Shown here one piece after another: positions 50,100 to 58,844 of a stretch of DNA of 64,000 nt. Source of the stretch: Pseudomonas sp. 102515 (GTDB taxonomy: Bacteria > Pseudomonadota > Gammaproteobacteria > Pseudomonadales > Pseudomonadaceae); NCBI RefSeq assembly GCF_031085165.1, contig NZ_JAVHTY010000005.1, positions 366,673-430,672 of the forward strand. Reading direction: 5' to 3'. The notes under the pieces were generated by a model, which was not told where the DNA came from, did not search any database, and saw only the letters and a list, made by a program, of their open reading frames with translations. Position 1 is the stretch's first letter. Every line of letters starts with the position of its first letter. The position numbers were made by a program, and so were the translations under genes.

Positions 50100-50996
50100 T
50101 CAGGCAGTGGCCTGCGCCACCAGCTGGCGCAGATGGTCGTAGCCCTTCTTGGCGTATTCGTAGGCCGGCGCCACGGCCGGGTCCTGCTCGGCCTCCACCA
50201 CCAGCCAGCCTTCATAGCCGGCGGCCACCAGCACCTTGAGCAACGCCGAGAAATCGATGTCGCCGTCACCCGGCACGGTGAAGGTCCCGTTGAGGATGCA
50301 GTCCGGAAAGCTCCACTGGTTGTTGCGCGCCAGCTGCACCACGGCCTTGCGCACGTCCTTGAAGTGCACGTGGCAGACCCGGTCGATATGTTGCTGCAGC
50401 ACGCTCAGGGGATCGCCACCGCCCATGTAGCAATGGCCGGCATCGAACAGCAGGCCGACGTCCGGAGAGGTCAGCGCCATCAGCCGGGCGATGTCCTCGG
50501 GCGCTTCCACATAGGCGCCCATGTGGTGGTGATAGGCCAGGCGCAGGCCCTGGCTCAGGGTGAAGGCGGCCAGGCGATCGAGCTTCTCGGCATAGGCCTG
50601 CCAGGCGGCGTCGCTGTGGAAGCGCGGTCGTTCGATCAGCGGCCGGCGCTGCCCCTGGATGGAGCCGGCCACCTCGCCGTAGACCAGCACCTTGGCGCCG
50701 TTCTCGGCCAGCAGCCGGCAATGCGGACGGATCGCCTCGATCTCGGCCTCGACATCCCGGTGCGCCAGGCCACTGGAATACCAGCCGGACACCAGCTCCA
50801 GGTCATGCTGGCCGAGTACCTCGCCCAGCGCCTTGGGCTCGCTGGGAAACTTGCCGCCCAGCTCGAAGCCCTGGAAGCCGATTTCCTTGCCCTCGCGCAG
50901 GATGGTCGCAAGCGGGGTGTCGCCGCCCAGGGCCGGCAGGTCGTCGTTGGCCCAGGAGATGGGGTTGATGCCGATCTTGAGTTGTTGTGCGGTCAT
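50100..50996 (-). CDS. iolE: Inosose dehydratase
   Basis: Removes water from 2-keto-myo-inositol to give 3D-(3,5/4)-trihydroxycyclohexane-1,2-dione. The 298-aa TIM-barrel product shows the IolE start IGINPISWANDDLPALGGDT, then FQGFELGGKFP, RLAYHHHMGAYVE, LLFDAGHCYMGGGDP and VCHVHFKDVRKAV with the metal-binding Glu/Asp/His set. The gap to iolC is 25 bp. Confidence 0.95.
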   Translation of the reverse strand: MTAQQLKIGINPISWANDDLPALGGDTPLATILREGKEIGFQGFELGGKFPSEPKALGEVLGQHDLELVSGWYSSGLAHRDVEAEIEAIRPHCRLLAENGAKVLVYGEVAGSIQGQRRPLIERPRFHSDAAWQAYAEKLDRLAAFTLSQGLRLAYHHHMGAYVEAPEDIARLMALTSPDVGLLFDAGHCYMGGGDPLSVLQQHIDRVCHVHFKDVRKAVVQLARNNQWSFPDCILNGTFTVPGDGDIDFSALLKVLVAAGYEGWLVVEAEQDPAVAPAYEYAKKGYDHLRQLVAQATA

Positions 50997-51021
50997 GTCG
51001 GAGCTGCTCGTCAGGAGGCGA

Positions 51022-52959
51022 TCAGGCGCGGGCGTCGCGCCAGGCCTGGATCAGGAATTCGAAGTTGCTGCGGATCTGCGCGACCAGCGCACGGTCGTCG
51101 ATCTCGCCGGCCAGCCAGGCCCGACTCGGCTGGGCGAAGATGGTCCGGCCCACGGCGAAGCCCTGGCAGCGCTGGCTGGCACTGGCCTGACGAAAGCCCT
51201 CGGCCAACTCCTCGGCTGGGGCGTTGAGGCCCAGCAGCACCACGCCCTGGCAATGGGGATCGCGTTCGGCGATCAACTGGTCGAGTTGCTGCCAGACGGC
51301 GGCCGGCTGCGCCTCGATCTTCCACCACTCGGGATAGATGCCCAGGTTGTACAGCCGCTTGATGGCGCGATAGAGCACGTCCGGCCGGCTGGAGGCATGG
51401 TTCTTCGGTGGGATGACCTCCAGCAGGAGTTCATGACCGCTGGCCTGGGCCGCTTCATACAGCCCCTTGAGCTGAGCCTCCTGCTCCAGCCGCAGCAGCG
51501 GCTCGTCATCGGGGTGGAATTGCACCAGGCACTTGATGATCTGCTCGCTCGGCCAGCTCAGCAGGGTGCTGCCCACCGAACGGCCATGCTCGAAGGCCAG
51601 CGGCCGCGAGTTCTGCAGCTCCACCGGGCGCGCTACCCACCAGCCGCGACCGCTGGCGGCGTTCAGGGCGTCCTGGCCGAAGCGCTCGTCGGCCAGCAAC
51701 CCGACGTCGGCGGCCACACCCTTACGCTTCAGGTCCTGCTCGACCTCGGCGATGGCCTGGACGAACAGCTGCTTGAGCGCCGGAATCCGCGCCGGGTCGG
51801 CGCCCACCTGCTGAGCGCTTTCCACCAGCTGGTAGCGGTGATCGAAGGCGAAGATGAACAGCGGCTGCCACTGGCGTCGCCGCGTACTGACCCGGTGCAG
51901 GCGGGTCAGCACCGGATCGAGGTCGGGCCGAGTGATGGGCACCGGACTGTGGTTGAGGTAATCCAGCTCGGCCAGGGTCGGCATGGCTGGGGCGCAGCCA
52001 TGGCGCGATACCACCAGCCCGCCGCAGGCATTGGCCAGCCGGCAGCATTCGGCATCGTCGCCGCCGGTGAGCCAGCCGCGCAGGAAGCCGGACATGAAGG
52101 CATCGCCCGCACCCAGTACATTGAGCACCTCGACGCGGATGCCGCGATGGATCTCGCCCTCCTCGAGACGCCCCGGAATGGCGCCATGGAGCACCGTGCA
52201 GCCCTGGGCGCCGAGCTTGACCACCAGGGTCGCCGCGGTCACCTCGCGCACCCGGCGCAGGGCGGTGAGCAGGTCTTCGCTGCCCCCGGCGATCTGGAAC
52301 TCCTCCTCGGTGCCCACCACCAGGTCGAAGCGCGGCAGGATGCGCTGCACATGGGCGCTGACCTCGGCACTGGCGATGAAACGGGTCTCGCCATCGGCCT
52401 TGCCGGTCAGGCCCCAGAGCACCGGGCGGTAATCGATGTCCAGCACCCGCTTCACGCCGTTGCGCTCGGCGTAGTCCAAGGCGCGGCTGCTGGCCTGGAA
52501 CACGCCCTCGGTGGAGAAGTGGGTACCGGTGATCAACAGCGCCTTGGCGCTGGCGATGAAGGCCTCGTCGATGTCGTCCGCGCCCAGCGCCATGTCGGCG
52601 CAATTCTCGCGATAGAACACCAGGGGAAAGGTCTCGCGGTCCTTGATGCCCAGCAGCACCAGGGCGGTGAGGCGCTCGTGATCTACCTGGATGCCACGGG
52701 TATCGCAGCCTTCCTGCTTCAGCGCCTGGGTTAGGAAGCGGCCCATGTGGTCGTCGCCGACCCGGGTCAGCATCGCCGACTTCAGCCCCAGGCGCGCGGT
52801 GCCGAAGGCGATGTTGGCGGAGGATCCCCCCAGGTACTTGGCGAAGCTGCTGACGTCCTCCAGCGGCGCCCCGATCTGCTGCGCATAGAGGTCGACGCCC
52901 AGTCGCCCCAGGCAGATGACATCCAACTGGCGCCCGCTGGCGAAGAAATGATCACCCAT
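51022..52959 (-). CDS. iolC: Bifunctional 5-dehydro-2-deoxygluconokinase / phospho-aldolase (IolC-DUF2090 fusion)
   Basis: 645 aa, about twice the length of a stand-alone IolC. The PfkB kinase half (about 1-325) has YLGGSSANIAFGTARLG and the anion hole GAGD at 283-286. The second half (about 330-645) is a DUF2090 domain (FIFAFDHRYQLVESA, LKRKGVAADVGLLADERFG, EVIPPKNHASSRPD) annotated in databases as the phospho-aldolase, the role of IolJ. No separate iolJ is present, which fits. ATG 52959 has AGGAG seven bases upstream; the longer frame to 52989 overlaps the leader. First gene of the iol operon. Confidence 0.93.
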   Translation of the reverse strand: MGDHFFASGRQLDVICLGRLGVDLYAQQIGAPLEDVSSFAKYLGGSSANIAFGTARLGLKSAMLTRVGDDHMGRFLTQALKQEGCDTRGIQVDHERLTALVLLGIKDRETFPLVFYRENCADMALGADDIDEAFIASAKALLITGTHFSTEGVFQASSRALDYAERNGVKRVLDIDYRPVLWGLTGKADGETRFIASAEVSAHVQRILPRFDLVVGTEEEFQIAGGSEDLLTALRRVREVTAATLVVKLGAQGCTVLHGAIPGRLEEGEIHRGIRVEVLNVLGAGDAFMSGFLRGWLTGGDDAECCRLANACGGLVVSRHGCAPAMPTLAELDYLNHSPVPITRPDLDPVLTRLHRVSTRRRQWQPLFIFAFDHRYQLVESAQQVGADPARIPALKQLFVQAIAEVEQDLKRKGVAADVGLLADERFGQDALNAASGRGWWVARPVELQNSRPLAFEHGRSVGSTLLSWPSEQIIKCLVQFHPDDEPLLRLEQEAQLKGLYEAAQASGHELLLEVIPPKNHASSRPDVLYRAIKRLYNLGIYPEWWKIEAQPAAVWQQLDQLIAERDPHCQGVVLLGLNAPAEELAEGFRQASASQRCQGFAVGRTIFAQPSRAWLAGEIDDRALVAQIRSNFEFLIQAWRDARA

Positions 52960-52972
52960 GGGTGGCTCCTGT

Positions 52973-52980
52973 TTATTGTT
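52973..52980 (-). promoter_or_regulatory. A-rich Hfq/Crc-type motif before iolC
   Basis: The minus strand reads AACAATAA (perfect AANAANAA), 14-21 bases before ATG 52959 and directly upstream of the AGGAG Shine-Dalgarno. Confidence 0.55.
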
Positions 52981-53080
52981 ATCGGCCAACCGCGCGGACC
53001 CGAGGGGCCGAACGTGTGAGTGAGCTCAGGCTAGAACGACGCCGCGGACAAATCAACAAATTTTCCAAATAAGATTTTAT

Positions 53081-53094
53081 GGAATTTAATTTCC
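53081..53094. promoter_or_regulatory. Predicted IolR operator between iolC and iolR
   Basis: GGAA-N6-TTCC within ATGGAATTTAATTTCCAT, a nearly perfect 18-bp palindrome. A degenerate second site (TTCC at 53063-53066) lies about 28 bp toward iolC. On the plus strand TACACT at 53105-53110 could be the iolR -10 box, so binding here would repress both directions. Confidence 0.75.
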
Positions 53095-53189
53095 ATAACT
53101 GGCGTACACTGCTATTGCCGCCCCACTTCGACGCCGCCCGGCGAATGGGTTAAGTTGCCGGCACAAGAATCCCTACCGTGAGATAGCCC

Positions 53190-54104
53190 ATGTCCTCCGA
53201 CTCCCCGGCCGACGCCCCCCTCAGCAGCGCGCCGCTGGCCGATCCGCCCGGCAACGTCGAGCAGTTGCTGGCCTGCATCGCCCGTGACTACGAGGCCCTG
53301 CCGCGCCAGCTGAAACGGGTGGCCGCCTATGTCAGCCAGCAGAGCGACAGGGTCATGGTCGATCGCATCAGCGACATCGCCGGGCAGTGCGAGGTGCATC
53401 CCTCGGCCATCGTGCGCTTCTCCCAGCGCTTCGGCTTCAAGGGCTTCAGCGAGATGCAGGCGCTGTTTCGCGAGGCCTACACCCACAAGACCACGCCGGT
53501 ACAGAACTACCAGCAGCGCATCCGCAGCATGATCGCCAACAAGAGCCAGCGCGCCAGCAGCGGCGATCTGGCCCGGGAGTGCATCAACGCCACCCGCTCG
53601 GGGCTGGATCGACTCGCTGAGGAACTGGACGACGCCGCCTTCGACAAGGCCGTCGACCTACTGGTGAACGCCGAGAACATCTATGTGGTGGGGGTGCGCC
53701 GCTCCTTCGCCGTGGCCGACTACCTGGTCTACAACCTGCAGCACACCAACAAGCGCATCCACCTCATCACCGGCCTGGGCGGCGGCTATCGCGAGCAGAT
53801 GCGCAGCATCGCCCAGGACGACCTGCTGATCGCCATCAGCTTCAGCCCCTACGGCAAGGAAAGTCAGCAGTGCGTGCGCATCGCCCAGCACCACAAGGCC
53901 AAGACGCTGATCATCACCGACAGCAATCTCTCGCCGCTGGCGAAGCGCGCCGATGCCTTGCTGCTGGTCAACGAAGGCAGCGCCTTCGCCTTCCGCTCCC
54001 TGAGCGCCACCCTCTGCCTGTGCCAGGCGCTGTTCCTGGCCTTGGGCTATCGCCTGGAGCTGAAGATGGACGAGATCCAGCTGCCGCTGGACGAGGACGA
54101 CTAG
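53190..54104 (+). CDS. iolR: RpiR-family transcriptional regulator of inositol genes
   Basis: 304 aa. The N-terminal RpiR HTH (about 25-100) contains DRISDIAGQCEVHPSAIVRF and SQRFGFKGFSEMQALF. The C-terminal SIS sugar-phosphate-binding domain (about 145-285) contains NIYVVGVRRSFAVADYLV and LIAISFSPYGKESQQCVRIA. Divergent from the iol operon, it is the likely repressor, relieved by a pathway intermediate such as 2-deoxy-5-keto-gluconate 6-phosphate (inference from other IolR systems). Three matching palindromes at 42075, 43568 and 53081 support its target set. Confidence 0.88.
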   Translation: MSSDSPADAPLSSAPLADPPGNVEQLLACIARDYEALPRQLKRVAAYVSQQSDRVMVDRISDIAGQCEVHPSAIVRFSQRFGFKGFSEMQALFREAYTHKTTPVQNYQQRIRSMIANKSQRASSGDLARECINATRSGLDRLAEELDDAAFDKAVDLLVNAENIYVVGVRRSFAVADYLVYNLQHTNKRIHLITGLGGGYREQMRSIAQDDLLIAISFSPYGKESQQCVRIAQHHKAKTLIITDSNLSPLAKRADALLLVNEGSAFAFRSLSATLCLCQALFLALGYRLELKMDEIQLPLDEDD

Positions 54105-54194
54105 TCGGGAGCGGCCGGGCACAGCAACTGAACAAGCCCCGGCCGGGCTGCGCAAACGCTTGATCGACAAACAGAAATTTCTTGAGCAGAAGGC

Positions 54195-54223
54195 TTGACA
54201 GCCACCGGCACCTTGCCAATAAT
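54195..54223 (+). promoter_or_regulatory. Sigma-70 promoter of tRNA-Met
   Basis: TTGACA (54195-54200), a 17-bp spacer, then AATAAT (54218-54223), followed by a GC-rich GCGCGCC discriminator and the tRNA 13 bp later. This is the classic layout of a strong, stringently controlled stable-RNA promoter. Confidence 0.85.
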
Positions 54224-54236
54224 GCGCGCCTCGGAT

Positions 54237-54313
54237 GGCTACGTAGCTCAGCTGGTTAGAGCATAGCATTCATAATGCTGGGGTCCGGGGTTCAAGTCCC
54301 TGCGTAGCCACCA
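54237..54313 (+). tRNA. tRNA-Met, elongator (anticodon CAT)
   Basis: 77-nt cloverleaf with encoded CCA. GGCTACG (54237-54243) pairs with CGTAGCC (54303-54309), then discriminator A and CCA at 54311-54313. The anticodon loop TTCATAA carries CAT at 54271-54273. The fully paired 1-72 acceptor end marks it as elongator rather than initiator. Confidence 0.96.
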
Positions 54314-54323
54314 CCTATTTCCA

Positions 54324-54350
54324 AGGGTCAGCGTAAGCTGACCCTTTTTT
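54324..54350 (+). terminator. Terminator of tRNA-Met
   Basis: AGGGTCAGC (54324-54332) and GCTGACCCT (54337-54345) form a perfect 9-bp stem with GTAA loop, followed by TTTTT. Confidence 0.92.
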
Positions 54351-54411
54351 ATTGCCCAGATTTTTTCGCTTCCCTGAAAATCACCGCTACAGACCGGCAC
54401 CGCCTTAAGTG

Positions 54412-54432
54412 CCCTCTCCCTCCGGGAAAGGG
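54412..54432. repeat. CCCTCTCCC palindrome, copy 3
   Basis: CCCTCTCCC, TCC loop, GGGAAAGGG. It is a truncated form of the element at 36504, lying between the tRNA-Met terminator and the otsA terminator. Confidence 0.6.
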
Positions 54433-54475
54433 TAGCGCGCTCCGCCTTGGCTTGAGAGAGCCTTTCCCGCCCCCA

Positions 54476-54501
54476 CGAAAAAGCCCGGCCTAAGCCGGGC
54501 T
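54476..54501 (-). terminator. Terminator of the otsBA operon
   Basis: On the minus strand AGCCCGGC and GCCGGGCT (54482-54489 with 54494-54501) enclose TTAG and are followed by TTTTTCG. It lies 20 bp after the otsA stop. Confidence 0.9.
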
Positions 54502-54520
54502 CTATCACCGCGCAAGACGC

Positions 54521-55969
54521 CTACAGGGCGACCTTCTGCTTGCTCTCCACCTCTTCCGCAACAGCGTCCTGGGTCTCGATGGACTGCACCAGCGCCTTGG
54601 AACTGAAGGCCCGCAGGTCGCGCAGGAAGTTGTCGCGCCAGGAGGCCAGATCCGCCTGACGAATCACCCGCATCATGTCTTCGTAGCGCGACTTGCGCTC
54701 TTCCAGCGGCATGCGCAGCGCCCGGTCCAGCGCCTCGGCCATGCCGACATGGTCATAGGGATTCACGATCAGCGCCGAGTTGAGCTCCCGCGCTGCCCCG
54801 GCAAAGCGCGACAGCACCAGCACGCCCGGATTTTCCGGGTCCTGGGCCGCCACGTATTCCTTGGCCACCAGGTTCATGCCATCCCGCAGCGGCGTCACCA
54901 GGCCGACGTCGGAGGAGCGGAACAGCCCCATCACCGTGCGCCGGTCGTAGCTCTTGTTCAGGTAGCGGATCGGCGTCCAGTCCAGCTCGGAGAAATGGCC
55001 GTTGATATGGCCGGCATGACTCTCCAGCTGACGCCGGATGTTCTGGTAGGACACCACGTCCGCCCGCGACGAAGGCGCGATCTGCACGAACTGCACCGCT
55101 CGGTGATGCTCGGGGAAATGCTCCAGCAGCTTCTCGAAGGCCTGGAAGCGTTCCACCAGCCCCTTGGAATAGTCGAGGCGGTCGACGCTGACGATGGTCT
55201 TGTAGGGCACGCCCTCGATGCTGCGCGAGATGAACTGGCGCCGCGTGCGATAGGACTCCGCCTGCTTCTGGATCACGTCCGGCATCACGCCGATGGGATA
55301 GACGCCAACCCGGAAGTTATGACCGTAGGCGGTCAGGCTGCCGTCCTTCTCCAGCACGCCGCGCACCTCACGGGTGATGTAGTCCTGGAAGGCCAGCTGG
55401 TCGGTGTCGGTCTGGAAGCCGATCAGGTCATAGAAGCACAGGGTCTTGAGCAATTCGTTGTGCGGCGGGATGGCGGTGAGGATCTCCGGTGCCGGGAAGG
55501 GAATGTGCAGGAAGAACCCGATGCGGTTGCGAATGCCCAGCATGCGGCAGGCTTCGGCGAAGGGAATCAGGTGGTAGTCGTGCACCCAGATGATGTCATC
55601 GGGCTTGAGCAGCGGCTTCAGGCGTTCGGCCATGGCCATGTTGACGCGGCGATAGCCGTCGTACTCTTCACGGTTGTAACGCGCCAGGTCGATCCGGTAG
55701 TGGAAGATCGGCCAGAGGGTGGCGTTGGAGAAGCCGCGATAGTAGTGGTCGTAGTCGCGCTTGGTCAGGCCGAAGGTCACGTAGTCGATGTTGTCCTTGG
55801 TCTGGGTCTTGGCCGGCCCGTTTTCCTTGACCGTCTCGCCATTCCAGCCGAACCAGATGCCACCCGACTTGCGCAGGGCGTCCAGGACACCCACCGCCAG
55901 ACCACCCGCGGTCGCCTTGCCTTCCTCGATCGGGGCCACCCGATTCGATACCACCACTAAACGGCTCAT
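54521..55969 (-). CDS. otsA: Trehalose-6-phosphate synthase
   Basis: GT20 glycosyltransferase making trehalose-6-phosphate from UDP-glucose and glucose-6-phosphate. The 482-aa product shows [69 protein letters not shown] and [19 protein letters not shown] 55969 was chosen because AGGAGATTAGG precedes it; the frame is open to 56005 inside otsB. One base separates it from the otsB stop, so the two are coupled. Trehalose serves as an osmotic and desiccation protectant. Confidence 0.96.
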   Translation of the reverse strand: MSRLVVVSNRVAPIEEGKATAGGLAVGVLDALRKSGGIWFGWNGETVKENGPAKTQTKDNIDYVTFGLTKRDYDHYYRGFSNATLWPIFHYRIDLARYNREEYDGYRRVNMAMAERLKPLLKPDDIIWVHDYHLIPFAEACRMLGIRNRIGFFLHIPFPAPEILTAIPPHNELLKTLCFYDLIGFQTDTDQLAFQDYITREVRGVLEKDGSLTAYGHNFRVGVYPIGVMPDVIQKQAESYRTRRQFISRSIEGVPYKTIVSVDRLDYSKGLVERFQAFEKLLEHFPEHHRAVQFVQIAPSSRADVVSYQNIRRQLESHAGHINGHFSELDWTPIRYLNKSYDRRTVMGLFRSSDVGLVTPLRDGMNLVAKEYVAAQDPENPGVLVLSRFAGAARELNSALIVNPYDHVGMAEALDRALRMPLEERKSRYEDMMRVIRQADLASWRDNFLRDLRAFSSKALVQSIETQDAVAEEVESKQKVAL

Positions 55970-55970
55970 C

Positions 55971-56768
55971 CTAATCTCCTTGCTTATAATGTGGCGCGAG
56001 GTCACGGCTCAGCTGCTGCAGCCAGAGGGCTACCGCTTCCACCGAAGGCAGGCGGGTCTTGGCGACCGTCTCCCCCTCTCCTACCTTGACGGTCAGACCG
56101 CCTCGCGCATTGACGACAGTGAACCCCTCTTCATCGGTGCGATCGTCACCGAGAAACACCGGCAGGCAGCCGGCAAAGGGTTCCAGTTCGAGAAACCGGG
56201 CTATGGCCTCGCCCTTGCTCGCCGCAGCGGGCTTGAGTTCGAAGACGCACTTGCCCGGCTGCAACTTGAATTCGGGATGGTCGGCCGCGATGCCTTCGGC
56301 CAGTTCGCGTACCAGGGCCTCCTTGTCCGGCGCCTGGCGATAGTGCAGGGCGAAGGCCACGCTCTTGCGCTCCAGCAACAGGTCTGGATGTTCCGCCAGG
56401 GCCGCTTCGAGGCGGGCGCCGACCTGCGCCAGCACCGCGGCGTCCAGCGTCACCCGATGGATCTCGCCCTGGGGATCGCGCCATTCGGCGCCATGTACGC
56501 CAGCCGCCGGCAATTGCAGCGGCTGGGTGAACCCGTCGATCTCCGCCAGCGGTCGCCCGGATACCACGGCGACGCCGTGGTGCTGAGCCAACTGGTCGAG
56601 CGCAGCGAGGGTTTCGGCGGGAATGAAAACCTGCTCCGGACGTGGCTGCAATTCTGCCAGGGTGCCATCCAGATCGAAGAAGAAGGCCAGCGGCTGGCCC
56701 GATGAGGTGAGGCTGTCGAGGTCGATCATGGAAGGTACGACTGCCGGGTCATCGTATGGTTCGTTCAC
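55971..56768 (-). CDS. otsB: Trehalose-6-phosphate phosphatase
   Basis: HAD-superfamily phosphatase releasing trehalose. The 265-aa product has the DxDxT nucleophile motif in FFFDLDGTLAEL, AVVSGRPLAEID, AGVHGAEWRDP, ALHYRQAP, KCVFELKP and the metal-binding FLGDDRTDEEGF. The listed start is GTG 56768; an ATG at 56729 (MIDLDSLTSSG) would give 252 aa and is equally possible, as neither has a strong Shine-Dalgarno. Order otsB-otsA, with promoter in the gap shared with the acidic protein gene. Confidence 0.93.
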   Translation of the reverse strand: MNEPYDDPAVVPSMIDLDSLTSSGQPLAFFFDLDGTLAELQPRPEQVFIPAETLAALDQLAQHHGVAVVSGRPLAEIDGFTQPLQLPAAGVHGAEWRDPQGEIHRVTLDAAVLAQVGARLEAALAEHPDLLLERKSVAFALHYRQAPDKEALVRELAEGIAADHPEFKLQPGKCVFELKPAAASKGEAIARFLELEPFAGCLPVFLGDDRTDEEGFTVVNARGGLTVKVGEGETVAKTRLPSVEAVALWLQQLSRDLAPHYKQGD

Positions 56769-56856
56769 ATCTTCCGGCGGTGCCGAGGAATTCCCCTTGC
56801 CGGCGCGTAGTCGGATTCAGGGAGATGCTCTAGCAGCCCTGCCTTTGGAGACCACC

Positions 56857-57390
56857 ATGAACAAGCCCGACATCACCAAGACCCCCGAAGAGATCGACGA
56901 CATCCAGGACCGCATGGGCGACATGCGCGAACTCGACTTCAGCGAGCGCAAGGATGAGCGCGGTGGTCGCATCGGCGACGAAATGGACGAGCGCGACTAT
57001 GAAGGCCAATTTCCCGAAGAGCGCGTGCGCCAGGCCGGCATGACCGGTGGCGAGACCCTGGATCATCAGCCGACGATGGACGACGCCAGCCCTGAGACCC
57101 TGCTGGACGAGACCGGCGCGCGCTCGCCGACCGACTACGGCGATGCCTGGCCGAACGACAAGGAACTGAGCGTGGTCGAGGACAGCGACATCGGCGGCGG
57201 CTCCGGTCAGGACGAAGCCGAGCTGGGACGCAGCCATCCCCTGGACGGCCAGGCCTGGGACGGTGATACCAGCGAACCCAATGAAGCCGAAACGCTGAGA
57301 GACGCCCGTTACGCCGATCTGGACGCCAATGACGAAGACCTGGCCGGTGATGCCGGTCTGGACCTGGACGAAAAACGCGCCGATCACTGA
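56857..57390 (+). CDS. Acidic, disordered hydrophilic protein
   Basis: 177 aa, very rich in Asp and Glu, almost no hydrophobic stretches and no Cys. It starts MNKPDITKTPEEIDDIQDRM and contains RDYEGQFPEERVRQAGMTGG. Similar Pseudomonas proteins are labelled as HPr-related or serine kinase in databases, but no such domain is visible here. ATG 56857 follows TTTGGAGACCACC. It is divergent from otsB; a stress or desiccation role is only suggested by that neighbour. It is convergent with rimI (13-bp gap). Confidence 0.8.
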   Translation: MNKPDITKTPEEIDDIQDRMGDMRELDFSERKDERGGRIGDEMDERDYEGQFPEERVRQAGMTGGETLDHQPTMDDASPETLLDETGARSPTDYGDAWPNDKELSVVEDSDIGGGSGQDEAELGRSHPLDGQAWDGDTSEPNEAETLRDARYADLDANDEDLAGDAGLDLDEKRADH

Positions 57391-57403
57391 AACCGCTGAC
57401 GGC

Positions 57404-57856
57404 CTAGTCGAGCAGCGTACAGGCCATCACCAGCGCATCTTCCCGGCCGCCGACCGCGGGATAATAGTCCCGCCGGCGGCCGATCTCGTTGAAGCCATAG
57501 CGTTCATACAACCGATAGGCCGATTGGTTGCTGGCGCGCACCTCCAGGAAGCACTCGTTGGCCTTGGCCTTGCGCGCTTCCTGCAGCAGGTGTTCCAACA
57601 GCCGCAGGCCGAGTCCCCGTCCCTGGCTTTCCGGCTTGATGGTGATATTGAGCAGATGGGCCTCGTCGAGAATGACGTTGATCACCCCGTGCCCCACCTG
57701 CTGCTCGCCAGCCGTCATCACCCAGCAGTCGTAGGACCTGAGTGCATCGGTGAAGATGCCGCGGGTCCAGGGATGGCTGAAGGCCTGATATTCGATCTTC
57801 AATACCGTGTTCAGATCGGCTTCGGTCATCCGCCGAAAGCTCACCGCATCGTTCAT
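57404..57856 (-). CDS. rimI: Ribosomal protein S18-alanine N-acetyltransferase
   Basis: 150-aa GNAT enzyme. It has the acetyl-CoA motif ESQGRGLGLRLLEHLLQEAR, the catalytic-region FLEVRASNQSAYRLYERYGF, and IGRRRDYYP near the C-terminus. It acetylates the N-terminal Ala of S18 and possibly EF-Tu. Its start overlaps the holD stop by 4 bp, the arrangement found in E. coli (holD-rimI). Confidence 0.93.
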   Translation of the reverse strand: MNDAVSFRRMTEADLNTVLKIEYQAFSHPWTRGIFTDALRSYDCWVMTAGEQQVGHGVINVILDEAHLLNITIKPESQGRGLGLRLLEHLLQEARKAKANECFLEVRASNQSAYRLYERYGFNEIGRRRDYYPAVGGREDALVMACTLLD

Positions 57857-58683
57857 TGCTGTTCCATCCAGCGGCGCCGCAACGGGCGCATGGTTTGCCA
57901 GAGCGCGGCCTTGGCGGCCGGCTCTTCCATCAAGATATCCAGGCCCGGCACCAGCCAGGCCGGTCCCAGGGCGGTGTCCCGCTCCACACCCGTGAGCTGA
58001 GCATCCTCGACGCCGCTGCAGCGTCGCGCGGCCACACCGATCAGCCAGAGCCCCAGGCCCTCGCCCAGGCGCTCCTGGTGCCCCGAGACGAAGCTCTGCA
58101 CGAATTCACCGGCCGCCGCCGGTCCCTGGTCGAGTTGAACGCTGTTGAGCAGTGGCCAGCGAATGGGCTCTTCATTGACGATCCGCGGCGTGTCCGGCAG
58201 GCCGGCAGCGCGCAGCAGATCCCTCAACAGCAAATAGGCCGGATCCCGCGCCCCCAGGGTATCGCCGGTAGGCAACTCCAGCAGCAGCAGGCAGCGCCCG
58301 GCTTGCAACAGCTGCAGGGCGAAACGGGGCGCCGGCTCCCGCGGCGGTGGCGGCGCGCGTTCCGGTTCCGGCTCGGCCACGGGCGGCGCAGCTGGCTTCA
58401 GCGCCGCGGGTCGCGGGATCTCGATGCGCGGCCGATTCGCCGCCGGCGTCTCGGCTACGGCAGCGGCCGGCGCGGCCTTGGCCACCGGCTCCGGGCGTAC
58501 CACCCGAGCCACGACGAGCGCCTCTGCCGGCTCCTCGACCCACAGGGCTTCCGGTCGCGAAGGCGCGGCGAAGGGCAACACCGTGCGCGGCACCCAGACA
58601 TCCAGCTGCAACGCCTGCAGATAGGCGCGACGACGCACCTCGGCGGCACGCGAGGGGCTGGTGGAAGGGGCAGGGTCGGACAT
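57853..58683 (-). CDS. holD: DNA polymerase III psi subunit (HolD), cryptic pseudomonad type
   Basis: 276 aa, about twice the E. coli HolD length. N-terminal RRAYLQALQLDVWVPR (chi-binding-type segment) and the C-terminal half (LLLLELPTGDTLGARDPAYL and GLDILMEEPAAKAALWQTM) align by eye with E. coli psi, especially the final NPTARAALWQQ-like block. The middle (about 60-145) is an Ala/Pro-rich low-complexity linker. Psi bridges the clamp loader and chi/SSB. From memory the P. aeruginosa psi was identified at this same position (PA4679). ATG 58683 was used; it is divergent from mksF. Confidence 0.7.
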   Translation of the reverse strand: MSDPAPSTSPSRAAEVRRRAYLQALQLDVWVPRTVLPFAAPSRPEALWVEEPAEALVVARVVRPEPVAKAAPAAAVAETPAANRPRIEIPRPAALKPAAPPVAEPEPERAPPPPREPAPRFALQLLQAGRCLLLLELPTGDTLGARDPAYLLLRDLLRAAGLPDTPRIVNEEPIRWPLLNSVQLDQGPAAAGEFVQSFVSGHQERLGEGLGLWLIGVAARRCSGVEDAQLTGVERDTALGPAWLVPGLDILMEEPAAKAALWQTMRPLRRRWMEQQ

Positions 58684-58844
58684 GGGCGGATCCTTCGGAC
58701 ACGCGGCGGGATAATTCGGGGCGGCATTGTCGCGCGGATCGCCCCGGATCGAAAGGCCGCCCTGCCCATCGGTCCCACCGCGGTCACATCGAAGGCTCTG
58801 GCGTCTGGAGTACAATGGCGCTTTTGTCTGGTGCGGTCCCCACC

